DNA of 64,000 nucleotides from Chryseobacterium ginsenosidimutans (GCF_030823405.1 NZ_JAUSXC010000001.1:1533001-1597000); one strand, 5' to 3'. Counted from the stretch's first letter, positions 52,564 to 61,776 are shown. Numbers and translations are program-made. Notes: generated from the sequence alone by a model not told the origin.

Positions 52564-53301
52564 TTATTCATTAAAAGTACCAAAAGCACCTTCCGTTCCT
52601 GCAAAGAAATTCTGGTACAGCAATTCTGTATTTCCTACACGAACTTCGTAGATATTTTCCTGAAATGCTTTTACCAAATCATCGGCAACATCAGAAGGCG
52701 GAATTCCGTTTTCTTTTCCTCCTATTTCTACGGAAAAATCGGTATCTACTAAAGGTGGCATCAATTCAAAAACTTTTATATTGGTATCTTTTGCCAGTTC
52801 GTACCTCAAAACTTGGGTGTGTGAATGCAAAGCAGCTTTTGAATCTGAGTAAGTCGGAAGATGATGACCAGGAACAAGTCCTACGATCGAAGAAACGTTG
52901 ACAATGGCGGCTTCATTTTGTTCTTTCAATAAAGGAAGAAATTTTTCTGTCATTCTGATCGGTGCAAAATAATTGGTCGTAAATTCTGACAAAGCGTTGT
53001 CGTGTGTTTCAGAATTTTCTGAAATTGTGTAGTAATGAGCATGACCTGCATTATTAATTAAAATATTCAATCCTCCGAAAGTAGTTTTTACTTCTTCGTA
53101 TAATCTGTTGACATCACTTTCATTTGTAATATCCGCCTGAATAGTGAATACGTTTTCTAAATCTTTTGCCGCAGCATCTAATTTTTCTTTGTTTCTTCCA
53201 ACGATAATGATTTTGTTGGCCGGACTTAATGCTTTTGCGATTGCTAATCCGATTCCTGAACCTCCGCCAGTAATTAAAATTGTGTTGTTTGTAATGTTCA
53301 T
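52564..53301 (-). CDS. Classical short-chain dehydrogenase (DltE-like)
   Basis: A 245-aa NAD(P)-dependent oxidoreductase with ITGGGSGIGLAIAK, NNAGHAHYYT, the catalytic Ser in VNVSSIVG and the Tyr/Lys pair in YSDSKAALHSH. DltE-type members of this kind act on small carbonyl substrates. The near-palindrome GTAC-N6-GTAC (53338-53351), also found at the promoter of the TetR gene upstream, lies 37 bases before its start, so TetR control is likely. Confidence 0.92.
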   Translation of the reverse strand: MNITNNTILITGGGSGIGLAIAKALSPANKIIIVGRNKEKLDAAAKDLENVFTIQADITNESDVNRLYEEVKTTFGGLNILINNAGHAHYYTISENSETHDNALSEFTTNYFAPIRMTEKFLPLLKEQNEAAIVNVSSIVGLVPGHHLPTYSDSKAALHSHTQVLRYELAKDTNIKVFELMPPLVDTDFSVEIGGKENGIPPSDVADDLVKAFQENIYEVRVGNTELLYQNFFAGTEGAFGTFNE

Positions 53302-53337
53302 AACGTTTGTTTTAAATGTTTGTTAATTTTCAATATT

Positions 53338-53351
53338 GTACTATATGGTAC
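53338..53351. promoter_or_regulatory. TetR operator-like site GTAC-N6-GTAC before the SDR gene
   Basis: GTACTATATGGTAC at 53338-53351, matching in form the sites before the TetR gene (53978-53991 and 53988-54001). It is placed to block transcription of the SDR gene at 53301. Confidence 0.55.
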
Positions 53352-53369
53352 AAAATAGAATAAAAAATT

Positions 53370-53954
53370 TTAATCGAGTAATTTTAAATTAAGTTCAATG
53401 ATACTTTTAAGGATTTCGGGGGAGCTTTCCATACGTCTTGTGACATGAATTCCATTCCATAAATTGGTTAAATGCCACGCAAGAATCTTAGGATTTTCCG
53501 TGCTTTTAATTTGATCATTTTTTTGTGCTTTTTCAATAACCTCTGCAAAAAGCTGTTGTAATTTTTTTATAATCTTTATTGAAGTTTTTTTTATTTCTGC
53601 ATCTTTCTCAGATAACTGGACCAATGAATTTCCTAAATAGCATCCTCTTTCTTTTTCGCAGTCGGGAGAATAGGCCTGGCTTAAAAAGAACTGTCTGATG
53701 AACTCAATTCCGTTTTCAGATTTTTCGATTCCTTCTGCTAATTTTTTATAGAAGCCTTCAGAAAACTGCTCAATAGATTTCACATACAATTCCTGTTTTC
53801 CACCTTTAAATGCAAGATAAAAACTTCCTTTCCCGATTCCCATCGCATTCAACAATTCATCTGCAGAAGCCGTATTGTAGCCTTTGTTTCTGAAAACTTC
53901 AGTCGCTTTTTCAATTGCCTGATTTTCGTCGAATATTTTTGGTCTTCCTGCCAT
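53370..53954 (-). CDS. TetR-family transcriptional repressor
   Basis: A 194-aa repressor; I use the start giving MAGRPKIFDENQAIEK, the usual beginning of this family, 7 codons into the longest frame. The HTH is TASADELLNAMGIGKGSFYLAF. The rest is helical with a Cys pair (CEKERGCYLGN) seen in the TetR_C_16-type group that senses electrophiles. It overlaps its own control region: the operator dyads occupy the spacer of its promoter, so it should repress itself and the SDR gene downstream. Confidence 0.9.
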   Translation of the reverse strand: MAGRPKIFDENQAIEKATEVFRNKGYNTASADELLNAMGIGKGSFYLAFKGGKQELYVKSIEQFSEGFYKKLAEGIEKSENGIEFIRQFFLSQAYSPDCEKERGCYLGNSLVQLSEKDAEIKKTSIKIIKKLQQLFAEVIEKAQKNDQIKSTENPKILAWHLTNLWNGIHVTRRMESSPEILKSIIELNLKLLD

Positions 53955-53972
53955 TTCTTTATTTTGATGAAA

Positions 53973-54003
53973 CAAAGGTACGTAATTGTACTAATTAGTA
54001 CAA
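53973..54003 (-). promoter_or_regulatory. TetR promoter with operator dyads in the spacer
   Basis: On the minus strand TTG (54001-54003), 20-base spacer, TACCTTTG (53973-53980) form a full flavobacterial promoter. The spacer carries the perfect palindrome GTACTAATTAGTAC (53988-54001), overlapped by GTACGTAATTGTAC (53978-53991). Repressor binding would cover both promoter boxes. Confidence 0.7.
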
Positions 54004-54055
54004 AATTAATTTTCAAATATCTTTTATAGTTTTTGTCGATAATATTGCAAGAAGA

Positions 54056-55768
54056 TTATTTAATTAAATTAAGAACCCGTTCAAATTCAAGATCACGGTT
54101 TTCAAGAATATCATGGTCTTTATATTTAATGATTTTATTGATTCTGATTCCGGTTTGCTGGGTTTGAGAATTATCAGGATAGAAAATTCCGTTTCCGGTG
54201 AATTCCAGAAGATAATTACCAGGAAGATTAACTTTCACCAAATCGCCGTCTCCACCTGAAGTTTGCTGACCGATTGTCAAGGATTGTGGAAATATTTTCT
54301 GAAGACTCATTGAGTACCATTCACTTGCGCTTCGTGTGTCGGGATTGACGAGAATAAAAACTTTTCCTTTATAATTGTGTGTTGTTTTACCAGAAATTGC
54401 AGGGAAATAATCGTAATCTTTATAAGCGAAAGTTCCGATATTTTTCAAATTTTGCCTGTAATATTTTCCAAAATAATTTTCGGAAGGAGAAAAGTATTTG
54501 TAGATGTAGTGATAAAAAAATCCACCCCAGTCAGGATATTCTCTCATGTCAAATACAATAGCTTTCTTTTGTGCTGCATCACTTAAGATACTGTCCATCA
54601 CCATGTCTATTTTGTCATCATTTACATTATTGATAAATTTTAAAGTCTCATTAACTTTAAAATAAGCAACGTCATTATGAGCAATTTTTCGGCTTTCTCT
54701 TTTCTTTATTTTATCTTGCAAATAGTCAACTATCAAATCGTATTTTTCTTTATCAGATGGATCAATCATCTCAATTTTTGTGGAAAATTTCCTATTGTTT
54801 CCCCCTGATTTTACTTCTAAATTCTGTTGTTGGAAATCACCGATCCAGATAAGATTGTTTTCATATTTTGACAGAACAAATACCAATTTTTCGGTATTGG
54901 AAGTTGATAATAATTCTCCCTTTTCTTTGATAATTTGAGGAATAGTTTTTCCGTTAACAGAAATGATTTTGTCACCGATATTGATTTGTGCTTTCGAACA
55001 GATTTCCGGAAAAATTAGTTTTGTCACCAAAATATGATCGTCCAAAATCTGAAAATCAAACGGCGCAAGATAACTGCCGTGGAAAATTTCTTTTCTATAA
55101 TTCAATTGTTTATAAAAACTCAATGCATGGCTGTCCTTAAATTTTGAAACCAGTTTTGCCAATACAATTTCGAAATCTTTTCTTGAAGTTATTTTTGAAT
55201 TTTCATCTAAACTATTCTTGAAATATTCGCCAAAACCTTTATCCATAATATATTTGTGGGGAAAAAGATAATCAACGATTCCTTGAATTTTCGCCAAAGT
55301 AAGCAAACGGTATTCAAGCGGAATATTTTCATTTTTCGGGAAGGGATATTGTTTTTCATCACTTACAGATTTTCCATCTTTTAGAAGTTCAAAATTGTAA
55401 CGATGATTATAAATATTTTGAATCAGTGTTTTGTTTTCCGCACTGATTTTTCCGTTTTTCTGAAACCAGTCAAAATTCTGATTTTTTGTCAGAATATCTT
55501 TTGATGTTTCTTTAGGAGCGGGAATGGTGACGTTTTTATTTAAACTTTGAGACAACTTTTCGATAACAGAATTGAAATCATCTTTTGAATTGATCTTTTT
55601 AATTGTAACTAAAAATAAACTGTCGGCATCAATTTTTCCGCTTGCAACATCGGGATGATAATATTTAATAAAATTCCATGTTTTCATGAAATCATAATAT
55701 TGATCTTTCTGAGCGAAAATAAATTGCTGAAATAAAAGAAATGATATAAGAATTCCTGTTTTTTTCAT
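54056..55768 (-). CDS. Secreted S41-family peptidase (C-terminal processing protease-like)
   Basis: A 570-aa exported serine protease with a signal peptide ending IFAQ (MKKTGILISFLLFQQFIFAQ). A PDZ-like segment is at about 270-300 (AQINIGDKIISVNGKTIPQI). The S41 core shows the catalytic Ser in NPDTRSASEWYSM and the GGDGDLVKVNLPGN region, ending in TGIRINK. It lacks close Ctp partners. The likely role is turnover of periplasmic or surface proteins. Confidence 0.88.
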   Translation of the reverse strand: MKKTGILISFLLFQQFIFAQKDQYYDFMKTWNFIKYYHPDVASGKIDADSLFLVTIKKINSKDDFNSVIEKLSQSLNKNVTIPAPKETSKDILTKNQNFDWFQKNGKISAENKTLIQNIYNHRYNFELLKDGKSVSDEKQYPFPKNENIPLEYRLLTLAKIQGIVDYLFPHKYIMDKGFGEYFKNSLDENSKITSRKDFEIVLAKLVSKFKDSHALSFYKQLNYRKEIFHGSYLAPFDFQILDDHILVTKLIFPEICSKAQINIGDKIISVNGKTIPQIIKEKGELLSTSNTEKLVFVLSKYENNLIWIGDFQQQNLEVKSGGNNRKFSTKIEMIDPSDKEKYDLIVDYLQDKIKKRESRKIAHNDVAYFKVNETLKFINNVNDDKIDMVMDSILSDAAQKKAIVFDMREYPDWGGFFYHYIYKYFSPSENYFGKYYRQNLKNIGTFAYKDYDYFPAISGKTTHNYKGKVFILVNPDTRSASEWYSMSLQKIFPQSLTIGQQTSGGDGDLVKVNLPGNYLLEFTGNGIFYPDNSQTQQTGIRINKIIKYKDHDILENRDLEFERVLNLIK

Positions 55769-55842
55769 GATAATAAGTAATTTATAAATATAATATTTAT
55801 TATCAATTAAAAATATTTTTCACAATGATGAATAATCATTTT

Positions 55843-56382
55843 TTAAAACATCAGCTCAAAGCTCATGAATAAGGCTGTTTCTGTAGAATCATTATATAAT
55901 TTTGTATTAATACCTGTAATTGTAAAACCAGCTTTCTGATAAAATTGTATGGCGCCGTAATTGGTGTTTTGGGTTTCAAGCTCAACGATTCTGCACTGCA
56001 ATTCTTTTGCCTTCCGATTGACGGCTTTAATCAATAGTCTTCCGATATTCTGCCTCCTGAATGTTTCACTAACCAGCATATTTTCAATAAAAAGGCTGTT
56101 ATTCCATTCTCTGAAATCACAAATAATCCAACCTATGAGTTCATTGTCCTGAAAAGCTCCGAAAGAGTGACCTTTTTCAATAATTTTATTTAAATCACCA
56201 AGATCAGCAGGATTTTTTTCCCAGTCCTTTGTGTATGATTGATTTTTTTCCCGTATCCTGAATTCAAATGTATTGGAAAGCTCAATAGCTGAAACGACAA
56301 ATATCTTATCAGTTTTATAACCGTTAAATCCCCAATTATGTGTTGGGTTTTCGGTTATCTTTTCTAATTTTCGGATTTCCAT
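55843..56382 (-). CDS. GNAT-family N-acetyltransferase
   Basis: A 179-aa cytoplasmic acetyltransferase with the acetyl-CoA loop VSETFRRQNIGRLLIKAVNR (RxxGxG variant RRQNIG) and the motif B stretch VELETQNTNYGAIQFYQKAGF. The 38-residue N-terminal extension is ordinary. The substrate is unknown. It starts 3 bases after the stop of the small membrane gene at 56386, so they may share a transcript. Confidence 0.85.
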   Translation of the reverse strand: MEIRKLEKITENPTHNWGFNGYKTDKIFVVSAIELSNTFEFRIREKNQSYTKDWEKNPADLGDLNKIIEKGHSFGAFQDNELIGWIICDFREWNNSLFIENMLVSETFRRQNIGRLLIKAVNRKAKELQCRIVELETQNTNYGAIQFYQKAGFTITGINTKLYNDSTETALFMSFELMF

Positions 56383-56385
56383 TTA

Positions 56386-56712
56386 TTAAAAATCTGCGGC
56401 CTTCGAATTGAAAGAATTTCCTTTTGTGGCATAAAGAATGATTTGCAGTAAAACCAAAGCCGAGATAACGGCAACCCTTACCAAAGCGTTTTCTGAAAAC
56501 CTTTCTCTGATAATTTCCATCTGGCTGATTTTTTCAATTGTGAACTGTTTGAGTTGATCAATACTGGTAAAATCGTTTACTTTTACAATTTCTGAATTGA
56601 TTTGTGCTTCGTTGAGAGTTTTTGCAGCATTAATGAGGTTAATATTGCTTATGAATAACCATCCGAACAATATAATCGAAATAAGTAATAAAAAAGGTCT
56701 GATGATTTTCAT
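56386..56712 (-). CDS. Uncharacterised two-helix membrane protein
   Basis: A 108-aa protein with one membrane segment at each end (about 5-23 and 79-96) and a helical middle (TLNEAQINSEIVKVNDFTSI). The layout is a hairpin with a small periplasmic loop domain. It is just upstream of the acetyltransferase gene. I do not recognise a family. Confidence 0.6.
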   Translation of the reverse strand: MKIIRPFLLLISIILFGWLFISNINLINAAKTLNEAQINSEIVKVNDFTSIDQLKQFTIEKISQMEIIRERFSENALVRVAVISALVLLQIILYATKGNSFNSKAADF

Positions 56713-56936
56713 TTGTTAAGTGTTTTTTTGTGGAACATTGATATTTTTGTGTTTTCCAAATTTAAATAAAATCATTTAAAAATAGAATGAATTTCACAAA
56801 TATGTGTAAAATTTTAACTATTAATCAGATTGAAGTCATTAAAAGTAGATTATTAAAATTAAATCTTTAATGTAGACAGCGTAAATACACTTCAAAAATT
56901 AATTAAAATTTCACACACCGAAATTTTCAAAACGTG

Positions 56937-56944
56937 TAAATTTG
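56937..56944 (+). promoter_or_regulatory. TAnnTTTG promoter element of pafA
   Basis: TAAATTTG, 22 bases before the ATG at 56967. The rest of the 250-base gap is AT-rich and featureless. Confidence 0.55.
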
Positions 56945-56966
56945 TCATCAATAAAAATTTTACTTG

Positions 56967-58613
56967 ATGCTTAGGAAAATTTCGATTGCGGCGGCTACTT
57001 TTTTGTCCGTACTTACAATCAATGCTCAGAAGAACAAAAATTCTCAGTTAGAAAGGCCGAAACTGGTAGTAGGCTTGGTGGTAGATCAAATGAGGTGGGA
57101 TTATTTGTACCGTTTTTATAATAAATACGGAAATGATGGCTTTAAAAGACTTTTAAATACAGGATATTCTCTGAATAATGTTCTTATTCCTTATGTTCCT
57201 ACGATTACAGCTTTGGGACATGCGTGCATTTATACGGGATCGGTTCCGGCAATTCATGGGATTGCAGGAAATGACTGGACAGATAAGGAAACGGGACAGA
57301 ATGTATATTGTACGACAGATGAAAGTGTAAAACCGGTGGGAACTACCAATGCAAAAGTGGGGAGCCATTCTCCGAAAAATCTTTGGTCGACCACTATTTC
57401 AGACGAATTAAGATTAGCTACAAATTTCCAGGGGAAAGTAATTGGTGTTTCTTTAAAAGACCGTGCTTCCATTCTTCCGGCAGGTCATACTCCGAACGGA
57501 GCATTTTGGTTTGATGATTCTTCCGGAAATTTTATTACAAGTACTTGGTATATGAATGATTTGCCCCAATGGGTAAAATCTTTCAATTCTCAGAATTTAC
57601 CGGATAAATTGGTTGCAAACGGATGGAATACGCTGCTTCCGATTAATCAGTATACAGAAAGTTCACCGGATAATTCTTCTTGGGAAGGATTGCTGGGAAG
57701 TGCAAAAACTCCCACTTTTCCTTATAGTAACTTAGCGACTGATTATCAGGCTAAAAAAGACAATATTCGATATACGCCTTTCGGAAATACATTGACATTG
57801 AAGCTGGCTGAAGCAGCTGTGGAAGGAGAAAAATTAGGCGGTGATGATATTGTGGATATGTTGGCTATTAATTTAGCTTCAACAGATTATGCAGGTCACA
57901 AATTTGGTCCGAATTCTATTGAGGTAGAAGATGTTTATTTAAGATTGGATCAGGATTTGGCTCAATTCTTTAATTATCTGGATTCTAAAGTTGGAAAAGG
58001 GCAGTACACGGTTTTCCTTTCCGCAGACCACGGTGGAGCACATTCTGTGGGGTTTTTGCAGGAGCATAAAATCACAACTGGGTTTTTCGGTGAAGGGATG
58101 GAAAAAGATATCAATGAAAAATTGAAAGATAAATTCGGGGTTGATAAATTAATCAATTCAGTAGAAAATTATCAGGTGTATTTTGATAGAAAATTAATGA
58201 AAGACAATAAACTGGAATTGGATGATGTAAGAAATTTTACTATCAAGGATTTAGAAAAAGATCCAACGGTTTTATACGCAGTTTCAGTAGAAAAAGTTCA
58301 GGAATCGACTATTCCGGAACCTATTAAGCAAAGAATTATTAACGGAATCAACAGACAGAGAAGTGGAGATATTCAATTGATTTCCCATGATTCTATGCTT
58401 CCTCCATATTCAAAGACAGGAACAACACACAGTGTATGGAATTCTTATGATGCACACATTCCGTTGATTTTTATGGGGTGGGGAATTCAGCATGGTGAGA
58501 GCAATAAGCAATATAATATGACGGATATTGCACCTACGGTTTCTTCATTGTTGAAAATACAGTTTCCGAGCGGAAATGTAGGAAATCCGATCACTGAAGT
58601 TATCGGAAAATAG
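56967..58613 (+). CDS. pafA: Alkaline phosphatase PafA
   Basis: A secreted zinc phosphomonoesterase of the Elizabethkingia/Chryseobacterium PafA family. Starting at the ATG of MLRKISIAAATF (a TTG lies one codon upstream) gives 548 aa with the nucleophile Thr79 in VPTITALGHA, exactly the published PafA position. Metal motifs are LVVDQMRWDY, STDYAGHKFGPNS and SADHGGAHSVG. It releases phosphate from organic esters at the cell surface. A hairpin follows. Confidence 0.96.
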   Translation: MLRKISIAAATFLSVLTINAQKNKNSQLERPKLVVGLVVDQMRWDYLYRFYNKYGNDGFKRLLNTGYSLNNVLIPYVPTITALGHACIYTGSVPAIHGIAGNDWTDKETGQNVYCTTDESVKPVGTTNAKVGSHSPKNLWSTTISDELRLATNFQGKVIGVSLKDRASILPAGHTPNGAFWFDDSSGNFITSTWYMNDLPQWVKSFNSQNLPDKLVANGWNTLLPINQYTESSPDNSSWEGLLGSAKTPTFPYSNLATDYQAKKDNIRYTPFGNTLTLKLAEAAVEGEKLGGDDIVDMLAINLASTDYAGHKFGPNSIEVEDVYLRLDQDLAQFFNYLDSKVGKGQYTVFLSADHGGAHSVGFLQEHKITTGFFGEGMEKDINEKLKDKFGVDKLINSVENYQVYFDRKLMKDNKLELDDVRNFTIKDLEKDPTVLYAVSVEKVQESTIPEPIKQRIINGINRQRSGDIQLISHDSMLPPYSKTGTTHSVWNSYDAHIPLIFMGWGIQHGESNKQYNMTDIAPTVSSLLKIQFPSGNVGNPITEVIGK

Positions 58614-58630
58614 TTTTAAAATACATAAAT

Positions 58631-58667
58631 AAAAAAATCCTTACCTATTTTGGCTAAGGATTTTTTT
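58631..58667. terminator. Terminator between pafA and the Crp gene
   Basis: A stem of about 13 bp (58631-58643 with 58655-58667), with one bulge in the inner part, and A/T tracts on both sides. It lies between convergent genes. Confidence 0.8.
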
Positions 58668-58686
58668 TATTTATAAATTTCTGTAC

Positions 58687-59283
58687 TTAAATGTAAATCT
58701 TGCTGTTATCAATTTTTATGATATCCTGTTTTTCCATTTTTTTTATCGCCCGAATTACAGTTTCTATCCGCATTCCGGTTAGTGATGCCAATTGTTGACG
58801 CGTGTAAGGAATAAGGAAGGAGAATCTGTCTTCAAATCCGAAAAGAGTTTTTAGATGGTTCATGATAAGATTCAGCTTAGTAATAGGATCTTTGAAAGAG
58901 AAAGAGGCAGAGGTCAAATATCTGTAATGCATACGCTCTGCGGTGTAGGAATATAGATTAAGGATGAGCTCAGGCTTTTTTAATAAAAGCTCGATTAATT
59001 TTTGTTTCTCAAGCTTTATTATTTCACAATTCGTAACGGCTATTGCATTTACGGCATATTTTCTGTCATGGAAAAGATAAGTTTCCGCAAAGCAATGGCC
59101 ATCAAAGGGAATGCCGTGGATAAACTCTTTACCGTCTTCCAGGAAGCTGCTTAATTTTACTTTACCGGATTTTATTTGTAAATAATGCTTTGGAGTGCCT
59201 TCTTCCCTAAAGATATATTCACTGGATTTATAATTATGCACTTCAGCACCATGTGAAAACAAAAGGTTTTCGCAAATGATCAT
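58687..59283 (-). CDS. Crp/Fnr-family transcriptional regulator
   Basis: A 198-aa regulator. Residues about 15-115 form the cyclic-nucleotide-binding-like beta barrel (YKSSEYIFREEGTPKHYLQI, then GIPFDGHCFAETYLFHDRKY), followed by the dimer helix and a C-terminal winged HTH (YTRQQLASLTGMRIETVIRA). No clear cAMP-phosphate residues or Fnr-type cysteine cluster, so the signal is unclear. The target is unknown; the nearest candidates are pafA and the RNase/barstar pair. Confidence 0.88.
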   Translation of the reverse strand: MIICENLLFSHGAEVHNYKSSEYIFREEGTPKHYLQIKSGKVKLSSFLEDGKEFIHGIPFDGHCFAETYLFHDRKYAVNAIAVTNCEIIKLEKQKLIELLLKKPELILNLYSYTAERMHYRYLTSASFSFKDPITKLNLIMNHLKTLFGFEDRFSFLIPYTRQQLASLTGMRIETVIRAIKKMEKQDIIKIDNSKIYI

Positions 59284-59429
59284 ATTTAGATATTAATTTG
59301 TGATAAAATTAACAAATTAAGATATTGATTAAAAATTTATTAGTACCACATAGATGCCTTAAAAATGCTTTATTTAGGAAGGATTTTGCAAAATAACCAG
59401 ACTAATCACAAGTACATTTAAGAACTAAA

Positions 59430-59457
59430 AAAACTCGCAGAATTTTCTGCGAGTTTT
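59430..59457 (-). terminator. Terminator after the barstar-like gene
   Basis: A 13-bp perfect stem (59430-59442 with 59445-59457) and a 2-base centre (in practice a 4-base loop). It directly follows the stop codon at 59460. Confidence 0.85.
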
Positions 59458-59459
59458 GC

Positions 59460-59777
59460 TTATTCAGATATCTTTTCATCTCCAGTATCGTCTTCATCAT
59501 CTTCATATTGCTCGAGATAATAAGTAAAGCTGAAGTCTTCTACCTCATCTTCGGCATCTTCTAAAGTCGTCAGAAGGTCTTCGAAAGTTTCTAATTGATC
59601 TACCGTCATATTCACAAATTCGATATGAAGCGGCATTTCAAGTTCTCCTGTGATTATATCAGAAAGTGCATCCAGATTATCCCCAAAATGCTCCGGAAGA
59701 GTAAGTTTTTCTTTTAATTGAACATAGAAATCTTCATAATCTCCTATGTCCGTAAAATCTATATATATTGTTTTCAT
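59460..59777 (-). CDS. Barstar-like ribonuclease inhibitor
   Basis: A 105-aa acidic cytoplasmic protein. I use the ATG giving MKTIYIDFTDIGDYEDFYVQ; the longer frame adds 12 basic residues. The barstar core is ENL-type: LPEHFGDNLDALSDIITGEL with the family's Trp/Asp region, then MPLHIEFVN, and the tail is highly acidic (DDEDDTGDEKISE). Barstars bind and block extracellular barnase-type RNases inside the producing cell. The RNase gene lies immediately upstream on the same strand, 42 bases apart. Confidence 0.85.
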   Translation of the reverse strand: MKTIYIDFTDIGDYEDFYVQLKEKLTLPEHFGDNLDALSDIITGELEMPLHIEFVNMTVDQLETFEDLLTTLEDAEDEVEDFSFTYYLEQYEDDEDDTGDEKISE

Positions 59778-59819
59778 ATTTCTTTTTCTGTTAGATCGTC
59801 TCGCACCTCGCAATTACCA

Positions 59820-60317
59820 TTACTGCTTTTCAAAACTTTTATAATGGTTTTTAGTTAGATAAACATCACCATTTTTTGTGAAAATAATTCGGTCTGCATT
59901 TCTGTTTCCGCAATTGTAATTTACATCGGCTTCAAAATACTGTTCATCCTTTGGTAAATTTTCCTCTCTGTTACTAAAATTATCTCCACCAATAGCTTTT
60001 CCGGGTAAAACATCGCAAAGATTTCCTTTTGCAGGATTCCAGCCCTGCTGCCTTGCTTCATTTTTTGTGAGGTAATAATCTGGAAGTTTATGATTCTGTT
60101 TTACATAATTAATCACAGTTTTTTCTTCCGTCAATTGGTCAATGGATTGTTGGGAAGAATTTCCTGAATGATCACTTACCTTCCCATATTCAACGGTGGT
60201 TGTGTTTGCTGAAGCTGTTTTTTTATCGGCAATGAAATTATTGTAAATATACATCGCAGACATTCCGAAAAGAAGTCCTAAACAGATGAAAAACAGGGAT
60301 CTGATTTTACCGTTCAT
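59820..60317 (-). CDS. Barnase-like guanyl-specific ribonuclease, exported
   Basis: A 165-aa RNase of the N1/T1 (barnase) family behind an N-terminal membrane or signal segment (about 8-27). The catalytic domain starts at LPDYYLTKNEARQQGW, then GNLCDVLPGKAIGGDNFSNR, and contains the active Glu in FEADVNYNCG, the Arg in NRNADRIIF and the His in LTKNHYKSF. Two extra cysteines (NLCDV and NYNCG) could form a disulfide. It cleaves RNA outside the cell. The following barstar-like gene protects the host. Confidence 0.9.
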   Translation of the reverse strand: MNGKIRSLFFICLGLLFGMSAMYIYNNFIADKKTASANTTTVEYGKVSDHSGNSSQQSIDQLTEEKTVINYVKQNHKLPDYYLTKNEARQQGWNPAKGNLCDVLPGKAIGGDNFSNREENLPKDEQYFEADVNYNCGNRNADRIIFTKNGDVYLTKNHYKSFEKQ

Positions 60318-60396
60318 ATTTTAATTTTTAAGTGAAACTATTTACTAGTCTATTAATTTTATTTTAAACCTATGATTGATAAATTGTTACATTAAT

Positions 60397-61188
60397 TTAC
60401 GCTCTCCATTCTTCCGGAACATCACAGATCGGAATCGGAACCATTTTATGTTTTGCGGCTTTATGCATTCTGTCGAAAATCATAAAAACTTCTTTATCAC
60501 GCCCTTCATAATCTTCAACGGCTTTTGTACCATATTCTTTCTGGATTTTTTCCAGCTCGGGATAAGTCGCCCCGATTTGATCTTCGTCTGTTCTTTCGGC
60601 ATCCCAAAGTCCATCGGTAGGAATAGCATTCTGAATACTTTCGATAAGATTTAAAGCTTTTGCCAGTTCATAAACCTCAGTTTTATAAAGATCAGCGATT
60701 GGCGAAACATCAACACCTCCGTCGCCGTATTTTGTATAGAATCCGATTCCGAAATCTTCCACTTTATTTCCTGTTCCGCAAACCAAAAGCCCGTGAAGCT
60801 GCCCAAAATAATATAAATTTAACATTCTGAAGCGCGATCTTGTATTCGCCAAAGCAAGATTATTGCTCCATCTTTCTTCTACATGATCGTGAACAACGCT
60901 TTCGAAACTTTCAAAAACAGGAGTCAGGTTGATCGTTTTTCCTTGAACATTAGGGAATTTTTTCTTTAAATCTGCAATATGATCCTGAGCTCTGTTTACC
61001 TGATCTTCTTTCTGACGAATCGGCATTTCTAAAAGTAAAACTTCAAGCCCGGTCATTGCGCAAAGGGTAGAAACCACACCGGAATCCACACCTCCAGAAA
61101 CACCGATTACATATCCGTTTACATTCGCTTTCGCAGCATAATCTTTCAGCCAGCTTACAATATGATCTATTACTTTTTGTGTCTGCAT
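60397..61188 (-). CDS. nadE: NAD+ synthase, ammonia-dependent
   Basis: Amidates nicotinate adenine dinucleotide to NAD+, the last step. The 263-aa protein has the PP-loop SGGVDSG at 31-37 and no glutaminase domain, so it would use ammonia. Other signatures are LANTRSRFRMLNLYYF, CGTGNKVEDFGIGF, TKYGDGGVDVSPIADLYKT and DGLWDAERTDEDQIGATYPE. In Flavobacteriia it is often neighbour to gldB/gldC, as here. Confidence 0.95.
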   Translation of the reverse strand: MQTQKVIDHIVSWLKDYAAKANVNGYVIGVSGGVDSGVVSTLCAMTGLEVLLLEMPIRQKEDQVNRAQDHIADLKKKFPNVQGKTINLTPVFESFESVVHDHVEERWSNNLALANTRSRFRMLNLYYFGQLHGLLVCGTGNKVEDFGIGFYTKYGDGGVDVSPIADLYKTEVYELAKALNLIESIQNAIPTDGLWDAERTDEDQIGATYPELEKIQKEYGTKAVEDYEGRDKEVFMIFDRMHKAAKHKMVPIPICDVPEEWRA

Positions 61189-61249
61189 TGTTTGTATTTT
61201 TTAGTCTGTTTAATTAAAAGAAGTTCAAAATTAAAGATTTTGATGATTT

Positions 61250-61774
61250 CTAAAGGTAGTTTTCCCTTTTTAATTCATACCAAAAGCAAATTCCGTCCGG
61301 TTCTGTGAATTCACCTGTTTTTTCAAAGCCTAATTTTCTTAAAATATGATTAGAACCGTTATTTTCGCAATGAGCATGAGCGTAAATGGTTTCAACTTTT
61401 AAATCGTTAAAGCCAAAATCAAGAGAAGCCTTTGCAGATTCCAACGCATAACCTTTTCCCCAGGATTCGGGAAGAAAACGATAACCGAGATCGTAAATAT
61501 TGTTGTAACCGTTAATTTCCTGAGTTAATAATTTTAATCCGCTCCAACCAATTAATAAATTAGTTTCTTTTTCAATCACAGCAAGTCTTCCAACACCATT
61601 ATCACGGTATTGTTGCTGGATTATTTTAATGGCGTTTTTAGATTCGTTGATGTCTGAAAGGGGAGGAATTCCTATATACTTCATGACTTCAGTATTGGAA
61701 TCCATAAGAAACATACGTTCAACATCTGTTTCTTCAAATTTTCTCAAAATTAGTCTTTCTGTTTCTAAATGCAT
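61250..61774 (-). CDS. GNAT-family N-acetyltransferase (RimJ/RimL-like)
   Basis: A 174-aa acetyltransferase of the Acetyltransf_3 (RimJ/RimL) group: it begins LETERLILRKFEETD, has the acetyl-CoA loop in FLPESWGKGYALESAKASLD and the C-terminal HILRKLGFEKTGEF. It may modify a ribosomal protein N-terminus or a small amine. It starts 2 bases after the LRR gene's stop. Confidence 0.88.
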   Translation of the reverse strand: MHLETERLILRKFEETDVERMFLMDSNTEVMKYIGIPPLSDINESKNAIKIIQQQYRDNGVGRLAVIEKETNLLIGWSGLKLLTQEINGYNNIYDLGYRFLPESWGKGYALESAKASLDFGFNDLKVETIYAHAHCENNGSNHILRKLGFEKTGEFTEPDGICFWYELKRENYL

Positions 61775-61776
61775 GT

